This document shows, in pieces, positions 1-10,691 of a stretch of 64,000 bases of DNA; the first letter of the stretch is position 1, and each line of letters starts with the position of its first letter. The notes beneath the pieces are model-generated. The model was not told where the DNA came from. It saw only the letters and a program-made list of their open reading frames with translations, and did not search any database. Location: assembly GCA_947095535.1 (NCBI GenBank), contig OX352773.1, forward strand, positions 206,480,093 to 206,544,092, in the 5' to 3' direction. Both the position numbers and the translations under genes were made by a program. The stretch is from Poecilobothrus nobilitatus (lineage: Eukaryota; Arthropoda; Insecta; Diptera; Dolichopodidae).

Positions 1-1913
1 ATAGCTTCACTTAAAGAAGCAGCTTAATTTTAGCTTTTGTTTTGTTTTTTTTTTAGGTCTAGGGTTAAAACCCCTTAAAAACATCTATGTGTAGATTAGT
101 AAAAATTAATATTGATTCTTTTTATAATATATAATTAGTATAATATAATAAAATAAAAAAAATAAAAAAGTATATAATATATCTTATTATTAATATCATA
201 TATTGTAATATACATAATAATAAAAATTAAAATAATTCTTGTATAAGATAATAGATGGCGTAGAATATTTACGTCTTATGGTCTTGTACAATAGCTACAG
301 CGGAGTAATCTCGGCTTAATGAAATTAATGATTCCAGACACTAAAGCTTAGTCAAATATGAATAATAAATAACTTAGTGGATGGATGCCTTATGCTTTTT
401 ATAGGATTAGGAAGTTTCTACCTTTCTCAAGTCAAGTTTGCTATTTTATTCGATATTTTTATATCTATATGAAAAAATCTAACGAACTACGGTTTTGTAA
501 CATCAAAATTAATTAAGTTTTAATTTTTTCTACTATAGCATATCTCTTCAATTCCATATCATTTTAATATTAATTCTATAGAGAAACTGTCACACCTATG
601 TTCCTTTTTCTGAAATTCTGCGGGAGTCTCTTTTTATTCGTTAATAAATATTTTGTACAAATTATTGTATAAAAGTTACTTCATATCAATTTTTTTAATA
701 TTAATTTTAAACTATACGTATAAATGGAAAGCATAGGTGGGTAGGTGAAAAAGTAAAATCAAATTTTTAAATTTTTATTTTTTTATAAATTTTAACTCTT
801 GAATTTCAAATTTAAAGGAGAATATTTGGATTTTTCAATTTGTGTGTGTTTTTTTAATATAGCAATCTCTCAGATATTTTCTACCATTCCCCTAAATAAT
901 TCCTACAGGTATTTAAAGAATAAAAAAAGTAAATAATCTCCAAATAAATTGATTCTCACCATGATATTTTTTTTATTAATAGAAGTCTTTCACATATTCC
1001 CAGAAGAAAAATAAAAAAATAAAAAATTATAAAGTCAAAAAAACAAGTCTTTTTTTATAATGGGCAATAGCACCATTAAATCAATATATATCAGTACGCA
1101 CATCAATATGTATAAATGATTATATATATGTAGAATATTTAGAAGTCCCTTCTTCATCCTTTGTACAGATTTTTATTCAATTTACTTGAATGCACAAATT
1201 ACAAGTTTACGATCCAAGAAAAATTAATCAAAATCATTTAAGTGAAGTGATTTTTTTCTATACTTTTTATTTTTTTTTTTTTACATTTCATTAAGTATTG
1301 TCCTTAAGGTCCTTTATATATATTCTTAACTACATTTATATGTACGTATCTGATTGGTACTGTTTGGCATGTAAAAGGTAAAAAAAAAGCAAAAAAAAAT
1401 ACAACAAAAAAAAAAGTCCTGCTGCTATTATTAAATTTTACAACTTAAAAATGTCCACATCTTTAATACATGTTTGAATCATACGCACACATATACAATG
1501 GGATGCTGAAGACCAGATGTAGAGAGTATTTTTTTTTAATATTTGTTAACATTTTGTGACTTGAAAATTTGAAAAATATCCTAAAAAGGGAAATTGTTGT
1601 TGTGTTTTTCCTATATCTTGATAAATTGAATTTGTCACACCATTTGCAATAGAGAAACATTAGAGTGAACTGTCGATTTACTATTTAAAGTGTTATTTAA
1701 AAAAAAATATAACATTTACTGTAATATAAGTAAATATAACCAAATGTCTTTTAAGTCTCATATTTGGCTTTATAGTTGAAAATTAGTTTTTTGTTCCGTT
1801 TTGGTCTGCCTTGATATCCCGCATTAGGATCATTTCTCCTCCTATTGCATTTGTTCTTAAATAACTATAGCTTTAGACGTTATATTAAAATATAATATGA
1901 ATAAAGAAATAGT
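1..1913. other. gene-free AT-rich stretch
   Basis: I see no supported gene here. The sequence is dominated by A/T homopolymers and short TA runs. The longest open frames are short, hydrophobic or Lys/Phe-rich, and look like chance openings. Positions about 240-440 are somewhat less AT-rich, but I found no frame or structure there. Confidence 0.6.
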
Positions 1914-2091
1914 GGGGCCTAGTGAGTAAGAGCCTATAAAATATGCTGTAAACACCGAGGGAGTGTGGGTTCGAGTCCCACACACGTCGTAAGAATAATT
2001 CCACCTTACCACATTGACAGCTACGCCTGAGAAGGAAAGGCTCTGTAATTTCCTATTCACATTTATGTGGCAGAGAAATGCATTAAAAAAA
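1914..2091 (+). mobile_element. tRNA-derived SINE, copy 1
   Basis: This is one of four related copies in the window (the others lie at about 19977-20148, 40536-40728 and 47075-47235). The head is tRNA-like and has an RNA polymerase III B-box, GGTTCGAGTCC, at 1968-1978. The A-box region around 1918-1930 has lost about 7 bases relative to the other copies, which carry TGGCCTAGTGG. A shared ~100-bp tRNA-unrelated body follows, with GTCGTAAGAATAATTCC, GAAAAGGAAAGGCT-like and TTTATGTGGCAG segments, and then a short A-rich tail. The head, body and tail order defines a tRNA-derived SINE. The mutated A-box suggests the copy is inactive. Confidence 0.85.
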
Positions 2092-3894
2092 GGACAGATT
2101 TGCCTAGGGTCACTGAAACAGAGATACTTGTAGCAATACCTGAGAACAAGTCAAACAAACCTAGCTAATGTCAAACTTTGAGTGAAGTTGTTACCTCCCA
2201 TAAATAGAATCAATAAGATTAGATAAACTGGTGAAAAACCTAAATATAACTGAATTATAAAATGATAAAAATATAAAAGAATCTAGCTGCAAGGATAATA
2301 ATTCTACAGCAATCCTTTATTTACCTATAGTTGTATACATTTCATTCCCAAATAATCGCCTAACCGAACTCATCAATCTTTTTATATAATATGCAAACGA
2401 TTTAATATTTTTACATAAGGTAATTGACATTATTATTTTGCACACCAATGTTCATATTTATTTATAATAATTTGTATGTAGTTTGCGGTAACAATTGGCT
2501 GCTATCAAATCTATTGTTATTTATATTTCTTTTTTTTTTTGTGGCTGGCGATGGGCTGCAAATAATGAATGTGATTTCTTTTTTTGTTGACACACCATTA
2601 ATTTGGTTAACAAAAGAATTAAAATAGGGGTAAGAGAATGTAAAAATATCACTTTGTCTCTTTCTACCGTAGTGTAAATTAAGAAAAAAAATAAAGAATA
2701 ATGGTGATATGAGTAAACAAAGGATATTAGTTTAAAGAGATTGGAAAAGGATGATTAAAGTCTCTTAACGTAAGCTACCACAAATATATATATAAGTCAT
2801 ATGAAAATTTTATAACTAGTGCAGTATATATTGGGGAGAAGAACGGGGTAGTAAAATAGTTACCATAAAAATGATTTTTCATAGAACGTGATGTTTTTTT
2901 TTTTGTATATTTCTGGTACTGGTAGCAAATTAAAATAAGTAATTAATTACACGCAACTTTTTTATGATTTTTGAAAAGCTGTGTGTATATCTATTGTTGT
3001 ATAAATCAAAAAAAAATTTTAATATTATCGGTATCATCTTTAAAATAAGTTAATATCATCGAAATGATAGAAAAATTTAGGAAATATTTAAAGATTATTA
3101 TTTTAATAATGTTTAAATGTTGTTTGGATAAATTTTCTGGTTTCAAAATGACTAAACAGAATAAATAATTTAAAGGGGTTAATTTTATCTGATGATGATT
3201 GTATTAATCTATTTTAATAAGGGGAAAATAAGGAAGTCTTTAAAAGATCACTTTTGATAACTTGAAAATCGAAAGTGTAAAAAATAGGATTATTCAGCTT
3301 TATACATCCTCATCGGAAGCAATAAACACATATAATGTATCATAATAACATTAATAACTATTAAAAGTTTTTTTTTTTTGATTTTAACAAAAAATTAAAT
3401 TTAAAAGATAATTTAAAAAAAATGTTTTCTCAAAAAAAAATGTTTAATTAAAAATTTTTATGGTCATACTTATTTATGAACAAGTAAAATTACTTATTTA
3501 AACGAAATAAATGCGTAGACATTGTTTAAAAAATTGCGTGAGTAAGCTGCATATTTTATAATATGTTAGGAGTTTTTCGTCTTTTCACCATTAATAAACT
3601 TTTGAGTAGGTATGCAACATTGAAATTGTCTAGAAAGCTCCTGTTTAAATTCTTGGTTTTCCATTATAAATTAATTACTGAAATGTTCGTTTGTATTGTG
3701 TTTTCTTATATTAAAACTCAAAAGAAGATTTAAAAAAGAAAATATATATATAGAAGAAAAATAAATATAATTTTGATTATTTATCTCTCATTTTGGTTAT
3801 GTGCTCTTAAGAAAGAGTACATGGTAGCGCTATTGCTACTAGATAAAACTCTATAGTACAAATAGTATAATTTAGGTAAAACTCTTCGAGAGAG
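2092..3894. other. gene-free AT-rich stretch
   Basis: No supported gene, RNA or repeat was found. A 67-codon open frame at 2424-2627 encodes only a hydrophobic Phe/Leu-rich peptide with no start context or splice borders, so I treat it as chance. Confidence 0.5.
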
Positions 3895-3977
3895 GAATTT
3901 TGAAATTTTGATATTTTGGTATTTGGGATTTTGGAATTTTGGGATTTTGAATTTTGGGATTTAGTATTTGGGATTTC
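3895..3977. repeat. degenerate minisatellite (GGGATTTTG-type)
   Basis: About nine imperfect units of 8-11 bases, built on GGAATTTT and GGGATTTTG, lie in tandem. On the minus strand the array translates to a repeating Ile-Pro-Asn-Thr-Lys / Ser-Gln-Asn-Ser-Lys pattern. The repeat creates this; it is not evidence of a gene. Confidence 0.75.
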
Positions 3978-4335
3978 GTAGTCAATCCTTAAATACTTCA
4001 TAAAACCATATTTAAAATTTATATTTATTTAAGTTGGTTTTTTTTAAATTTGTAACAAATAAAGAATAAATGAGTATCTCGACAAACTCACGATCAAAAT
4101 ATTAATATCCACATAAAAAAAGCATAATTAAAAAATAACTTAAATATAAAAGTTCAAAAATTAGAAAAAAAAACTAATTTTAAAATATTTGCTAAAACTA
4201 ATTTTATAAATTTCTAACCGTTTAGAATGCAACAATGAATGTGCTAAATATTTTTTCAATATAAAAGTGTCACACATTAGGAAATTTGTTAATCTTTATA
4301 AATTGATATATATTTTTAAAATATCTATTTAAATT

Positions 4336-4495
4336 TACCGTTATTTGAAACTTACATTTTACAAAACTTTGATTCCTTCGTATCTTCTAAATGCTGCTCT
4401 AGTCATAATTTTGAGAGGAATTAGAAGATCTTTAAGAATAAGCATAAACTTCCTGAGAAAAAAAAGTAGGCTTCTCCATATTTAAAAGCTACATA
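4336..4495 (+). repeat. fragment of DINE-1-like family A
   Basis: This segment aligns by eye with the interior of the longer element at 55214-56770. It shares the order TTTACCGTTAT, GAAACT, ATTTT-CAAAA, TATCTTCTAAA, then a GAAGATCTTTAA-like segment and AATAAGCAT/AATAAGTAT. It has neither the 5' block nor the subterminal inverted repeats, so it is a truncated relic. Confidence 0.5.
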
Positions 4496-4523
4496 CATAT
4501 ATATATATATATAAATATATGTA
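4491..4523. repeat. (TA)n microsatellite
   Basis: A run of alternating TA dinucleotides with ACATACATA borders. A similar short TA run lies at about 4826-4844. Confidence 0.8.
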
Positions 4524-5085
4524 TATAAATGGAAGTCAGCCTTTATTAATAACAATTAAACTTGTTATAATTTTTTTATCAAAATAATCAATCAATTTGT
4601 ATCAAAAATCCAACCCTGGAAAAGAAGGTAGCTGTCAAAGCGATTTCCTATCGCTCTCTTCTGATTGAACCGTGGACGTAGCAACATATTATAATTTGAA
4701 TTTTTCAAATAATTTTTTATATTCAACTAGTTATTTAAACTTTATAAAAATCTTTAATTTAATTTATATTTAAAAATCGAAATATAGAAATTTATATTTT
4801 ATCACTAATAACTTGTCATTATTTCTACATATATATATATATATGGGCTCCATCTGGCAATGATCTCATTCGATATCATCTAGTATTACAACAGATTACT
4901 CTATTACAAAACTTACACATGCATACAAAATGTAAAAACAACAATGTGACTTTTTTTTTGATATAGAGTTAAAAAAGTAAACAATCGGTCGCGCAAGAAG
5001 AAAAGGATTGATACGACATAATATTGTAATGAATTAAAATTACGCTTTGTTTTAATAATTGTAACTTTAATTTTTCGGCCCGTCA
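4524..5085. other. gene-free flank of the Helitron cluster
   Basis: AT-rich DNA with a small less AT-rich patch near 4610-4690, which includes a short GCGAT/ATCGC stem. No gene is supported. Base A at 5085 is the host base directly before the first Helitron. Confidence 0.4.
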
Positions 5086-5108
5086 TCTAATAAATAAGGA
5101 AGAAATTC

Positions 5109-5142
5109 TGTTTGTTTGTTTGTTTGTTTGTTTGTTTGTTTG
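5109..5142. repeat. (GTTT)n tract near the Helitron 5' end
   Basis: About eight tandem TTTG units follow the 5' terminus. Copy 2 has fewer units (about 7833-7853) and copy 3 has about two (10716-10725), so the tract length varies between copies. Confidence 0.9.
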
Positions 5143-5589
5143 TGCCCTTTTCACGTAAAAACCACCAGTCCGATTGCAACCAAATTTTGCAGGAACGTTC
5201 CTACGACCCCGGAAAGTGTTATAGGCTATATCGCGTTTCGGTTCATTAACCCATTGCGGCCCGAGAGCCATTTAAAGCCGTTTCGTTTTTTCGTTGTCCT
5301 GCCTAAACGGTTTGATCGATTGAGTTGAAAATTTGGACAAATATTCTTTTTGTTATTGGACGGGTACCGAAGAAATTTGGATTCAATATGTTACCCGGAT
5401 TCGGCCCGGCGGGCTTCCAAAAAATTTTTTGTTTCCGATTTATGTCCAATTTTGTATGGTGGTTTTATGGTCTGAAAAAAAGCCTGTGACAAATTTTTAT
5501 GAAGATCCGGTAACCCGTTTGGGCACGAGAGCCGAACGAAGTTCATTAAATGTTTCTGTTGTCCTGCTTAAACGGTTTGACCAATTGAA

Positions 5590-6105
5590 TTGAAAATTTA
5601 CAATAGTGTAGCTCTTTACCACAGGAGCTCACTGAATTGATTTGGTTACGATCCATTAACCTGTTTCGGCACCAGGGGTCAGTGAAGTTTTGTAATTTAC
5701 TTAGTTGTCGCACTTAAACTGTTTGACCAATTGAGTTAAAAATTTATCAAAGTGTAGCTCTTTACCACAGGACCTCACTGAATTGATTTGGTTACGATCC
5801 ATTAACCCGTTTCGGCACCAGCACTCAATGAAATTTTTCAATTTCTTTGTTGTCGCGCTTAAACGGTTTTGCCAATTGAATTGAAAATTTACAAAAGTGT
5901 AGCTCTTTACCACAGGAGCTCACTGAGGTGATTTGGTTACGATCCATTAACCCGTTTCGGCACCAGGGCTCAATAAAAATTTTTAATTTCTTTGTTGTCG
6001 CACTTAAACGGTTTTACCAATTGAGTTGAAAATTTACAAAAGTGTAGGTCTTTATAACCAAAGCTTTCTGAGTTTATTTGGTTACGATACATTAACCCAT
6101 CAGGC
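5590..6105 (+). repeat. ~146-bp tandem array inside Helitron 1
   Basis: The landmark GTGTAG(C/G)TCTTTA recurs at 5606, 5752, 5897 and 6042, giving periods of 146, 145 and 145. Each unit also carries GATTTGGTTACGAT, CATTAACCC, a GGCACCAG-type segment and TTGTCGC. Long minus-strand open frames with a repeated VKSYTFVNFQ-type peptide arise from this array and should not be called as genes. Confidence 0.88.
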
Positions 6106-7808
6106 TTCAGGCCATGAAATTCTCATTTTTTATTATTGTACTTAAACGATTTGACCAATTGAAAATTTGTACAAGTATTACACTTTGGCAGACAAACTCA
6201 TTCAATAAATTTTGTTGTGATTCATTAACACATTTCGACACAATAGACTGTCAAAAAAAAATTTTGTTTCTAATTTCTGTCTAATTTGGCAGAATGAATT
6301 TACAGTTCTAAATTAGGCCTGTGACAAAATGTTTGTTAACGTTTGTTAACCCATTTCCGCACGAGCACTTATTAATAATATTTTGCCTAATTTTGTGTAT
6401 TGTTATTATTATTAAAAATATATTTCCAACATTCTTTACTTTTATCTATACTGTTTCTAATATTCCATAAAAACCGTTCAATGCAAATTTCTAATATAGA
6501 ACAGTAATTAAAGTAACATTATTAAGTATCTTAAGAATACTGTGTTTAAGTCTTAACAACATAACATTTTCGGCCGTTGTTTAAAAACAGAAACAATCTG
6601 CTACATTAGACAATCATCATGTCATCATTCAGAAATGCATTACTTAAATGTGGTCTTTACATGTGGTCTACCTATATAAAATGCATGTGTATAACATGTT
6701 TCCCATAAAATATTGAAATATATGCATATAGTATGTATAATATCCGTATATTTAAAAATACTATAAACTTTATCAATTAAATTAGAAAACATTTCAACAG
6801 ATTCACATTTCTGTACATCATTTAATCAAAAATGAGTACATACATATTTAAAGAACAGAAAACCTTACATTCTTATCCATATACAATTTTTACACATATT
6901 TTTAGCCAATCAATTAGGAAAAATAATTAGAAAAACTAAAGGTAAAAAAATTCTGGTTGATTTATAAAGGTAAAAAACAATCATGTATTTTTTATATTGA
7001 AAATATGTTAAACAGAACCTGAAATGTACGCATTTAAAAAGAAGTTTTTTCAAAATTTGAAGACCTGTTGGTGCTGTAGGATCTCCAACGGTGAGGGTAC
7101 ATAAAAAAGTTGTTCTACAACATTACTCTTTTAAGAAACCTACGCATAGTTAATATTTCATTGCTCTTTATTAAACAGTATATAAGTTTTAACAGACGGA
7201 GGGACAGAGCGAACTTAATAACAAATTTTTCAAAATGTGCTTAAAAGGATAATTCACCTAAACATGAAGTGACATTACTTACAAAAAAAAAATTGATTAC
7301 ATTATGGTCTTTTATAATTTAAATACGATTTTATGTTTCGGTATTAACGAATATTAACGAATATATAAGTTTTGTAAACAGACGGAGGGACAGAACGAAC
7401 CTAATAGCAAATTTTTCAAAAATTGCTTAAAAGGATAATTCACAAAAACATGAAGTGACATTACTTACGGAAAAAAATGTACTACATTATGGTTATAATT
7501 CAAATGCGATTTTATGCCTCGGTATTAAAGAATATATTGTGGAAATTCACTTCGCCGTAATTGTGTACTCAATAGATTATTGATTCCTTTAAAAATTTTT
7601 TGTAGAAGAATTGTCTCTAATTCTTGGCTCTGTTTATTCAATTTAACTAAATCTAATAAAAAATAGAATATATACTACCAGCATCTGTAAATGCATAGTA
7701 ATAAGTTAACTATATTAATTAAATTATATTAACGCAGAAACAAAAGTTAATAATTTTTATTTCATAAAGCCAATAAAATATTCCGGGCAACGCCGGGTAC
7801 TCTGCTAG

Positions 7809-10466
7809 TCTAATAAATAAGGAAGAAATTCTGTTTGTTTGTTTGTTTGTTTGTGCCCTTTTCACGTAAAAACCACCAGTCCGATTGCAACCAAATTTTG
7901 CAGGAACGTTCCTACGACCCCGGAAAGTGTTATAGGCTATATCGCGTTTCGGTTTATTAACCCATTGCGGCCCGAGAGCTATTTAAAGCCGTTTCGTTTT
8001 TTCGTTGTCCTGCCTAAACGGTTTGATCGATTGAGTTGAAAATTTGGGCAAATATTCTTCTTATCATTGGACGGGTACCGAAGAAATTTGGATTCAATAT
8101 GTTACCCGAAATCGGCTCGGCGGGCTTCCAAAAAATTTTTTGTTTCCGATTTATGTCCAATTTTGTATGGTGATTTTATGGTCTGAAAAAAAGCCTGTGA
8201 CAAATTTTAATGAAGATCCGGTAACCCGTTTGGGCACGAGAGCCGAACAAAGTTCATTCAATTTTTCTGTTGTCCTGCTTAAACGGTTTGACCAATTGAG
8301 TTGAAAATTTACAATAGTGTAGCTCTTTACCACAGGAGCTCACTGAATTGATTTGGTTTCGATCCATTAACCCGTTTCGGTACCAGGGGTCAGTGAAGTT
8401 TTGTAATTTACTTAGTTGTCGCATTTAAACTGTCAATTGAGTTAAAAATTTATCAAAGTGTAGCTCTTTACCGCAGGAGCTCACTGAGTTGATTTGGTTT
8501 CGATCCATTAACCCGTTTCGGCACCAGGGGTCAGTGAAGTTTTGTAATTTACTTAGTTGTCGCACTTAAACTGTCAATTGAGTTAAAAATTTATCAAAGT
8601 GTAGCTCTTTACCGCAGGAGCTCACTGAGTTGATTTGGTTATGATCCATTAACCCGTTTCGGCACCAGGACTCAATGAAGTTTTGTAATTTACTTAGTTG
8701 TCGCACTTAAACTGCCAATTGAGTTAAAAATTTATCAAAGTGTAGCTCTTTACCGCAGGAGCTCACTGAGTTGATTTGGTTATGATTCATTAACCCGTTT
8801 CGGCACCAGGACTCAATGAAGTTTTTCAATTTCTTTGTTGTCGCGCTTAAACGGTTTTGCCAATTGATTTGAAAATTTACAAAGGTGTAGCTCTTTACCA
8901 CAGGAGCTTACTGAGGAGATTTGGTTACGATCCATTAACCCGTTTCGGCACCAGGGCTCAATAAAAGTTTTTAATTTCTTTGTTGTCGCACTTAAACCGT
9001 TTTACCAATTGAGTTGAAAATTTACAAAAGTGTAGGTCTTTATAACAAAAGCTTTCTGAGTTGATTTGGTTACGATACATTAACCCATCAGGCTTCAGGC
9101 CATGAAGTGTCCCATTTTTTGTTGTTGTGCTTAAACGATTTGACCAACTGAAAATTTGCACAAGTATTGCACTTTGGCACACAAACTCATTCAATAAATT
9201 TTGTTGTGATACATTAACACATTTCTACACGATAGACTGTCAAAAAAAAATTTGTTTCTAATTTCGTTCTAATTTGGGAGGATGAATTTATGGTTCTAAA
9301 TTAAGCCTGTGACAAAATGTTTGTTAACGTTTATTAATCCATTTCCGCACGAGCACTTATTAATAATATTTTGCCTAATTTTGTGTATTGTTATTATTAT
9401 TAAAAGGATATTTCCAACACTCTTTACTTTTATCTATACTGTTTCTAATATTCCATAAAAACCTTTCAATGCAAATTTCTAATATAGAACATTAATTAAA
9501 GTAATCTTATTAAGTATCTTAAGAATACTGTTTTTAAGTCTTAACAACATAACATTTTCATGTTAAAAAACAGAAACAATCTCCTACATTAGACAATCAT
9601 CATGTCATCATTCAGAAATGCATTACTTAAATGTGGTCTTTACATGTGGTCTACCTATAAGATGCATGTGTATAACATGTTTCCCATAAAATATCATTGA
9701 AATATGTACATATAGAAAATCTTACATTCTTATCCATATACAATTTTTACACATATTTTTAGCCAATGAATTTGGGAACATAATTAGAAAACCTAAGTTA
9801 AGCATAGTTAATATTTCATTCCTCTTTATTAAACAGTATGTAAGTTTTAACAGACGGAGGGACAGAGCGAACTTAATAACAAATTTTTCAAAATGTGCTT
9901 AAAAGGATAATTCACCCAAACATGAAGTGACATTACTTACAAAAAAAAAATTGATTACATTATGGCCTTTTATAATTTAAATACGATTTTATGTTTCGGT
10001 ATTAACGAATATTAACGAATATATAAGTTTTGTAAACAGACGGAGGGACAGAGCGAACCTAATAGCAAATTTTTCAAAATATGCTTAAAAGGATAATTCA
10101 CAAAAACATGAAGTGACATTACTTACGAAAAAAAATATACTACATTATGGTCATAATTGAAATTCGATTTTATGTCTCGGTATTAAATAATATATTGTGG
10201 AAATTCTCTTCGCCGCAATAGTGTACTTAATAGATTATTGATTCCTTTAAAAAATTTTTGTAGAAGAATTGTCTCTAATTTTTGGCTCTGTTTATTCAAT
10301 TTAACTAAATCTAATAAAAAATAGAATATAAACTGCCAGCATCTGTAAATGCATAATAATAAGTTAACTATATTAATTAAATTATATTAACGCAGAAACA
10401 AAAGTTAATAATTTTTATTTCATAAAGCCAATAAAATAGTCCGGGCAACGCCGGGTACTCTGCTAG
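7809..10466 (+). mobile_element. non-autonomous Helitron, copy 2 (fused to copy 1)
   Basis: It starts TCTAATAAATAAGG at 7809, directly after the CTAG end of copy 1. It ends with the same CCGG hairpin (10441-10454) and CTAG (10463-10466), followed by a host T at 10467. It closely resembles copy 1 through the 5' region but has six tandem monomers instead of four. It also lacks roughly 120 bp and 190 bp of the 3' half near 9710 and 9795. The base before its start is a G belonging to copy 1, not a host A, so the pair looks like one tandem unit between host A5085 and T10467. Confidence 0.88.
8290..9110 (+). repeat. 141-145-bp tandem array inside Helitron 2
   Basis: GTGTAG landmarks lie at 8317, 8458, 8599, 8740, 8885 and 9030, giving periods of 141, 141, 141, 145 and 145. 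The 141-bp units lack five bases (TTGAC) that are present in the matching unit of copy 1. This points to local amplification of one variant monomer. Confidence 0.88.
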
Positions 10467-10691
10467 TATTACATAATCTAACTTTTTTTAACTAATTTTT
10501 TATTTCACGTTTTAAAACATTTGTAATGTTAACTTTAATTAATTTTTTGCCGCGTTATATTAGCTAATTCTAAAAATTAAATAAAATAAGAATTTAACAT
10601 TAATTATAAATAAAATCAACTGTGTATCAATTATTTTTCATATTTCATTTTAATTAAAAGAAAATCCTTAAAAGAACCCACATATCTAATA
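10467..10691. other. host spacer between Helitrons 2 and 3
   Basis: 225 bp of AT-rich DNA that is not shared with the Helitrons. It contains no gene. Its last base, A10691, is the expected A in front of Helitron 3. Confidence 0.6.

Larger units (their letters stand above)
5086..7808 (+). mobile_element. non-autonomous Helitron, copy 1
   Basis: The element begins TCTAATAAATAAGG after a host A and runs into a GTTT-rich tract (5109-5142). It ends in the CTAG signature of Helitrons at 7805-7808. A short CCGG-N6-CCGG hairpin (7783-7796) lies 9 bases upstream of the final CTAG. Rolling-circle Helitrons typically start with TC, end in CTRR behind a small hairpin and insert between A and T. No Rep or helicase domain is encoded; the open frames inside are short and shared by all copies. 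Internal parts are a 5' region (5143-5590), a ~146-bp tandem array, and a 3' half with a ~190-bp imperfect duplication (about 7169 and 7361). The next copy starts at the very next base. Confidence 0.88.

Noticed and set aside
1940..1985. Possible tRNA gene (B-box GGTTCGAGTCC)
   Set aside because: The same head occurs four times, each time attached to the same non-tRNA body and A-rich tail, and no proper acceptor stem closes it. It is a SINE head.
5116..5328. 70- and 86-codon ORFs shared by Helitrons 1 and 2 (5116-5593 and 7839-8304)
   Set aside because: They are conserved only because the elements are copies. They lack any Rep, helicase or other domain and begin inside the GTTT tract.
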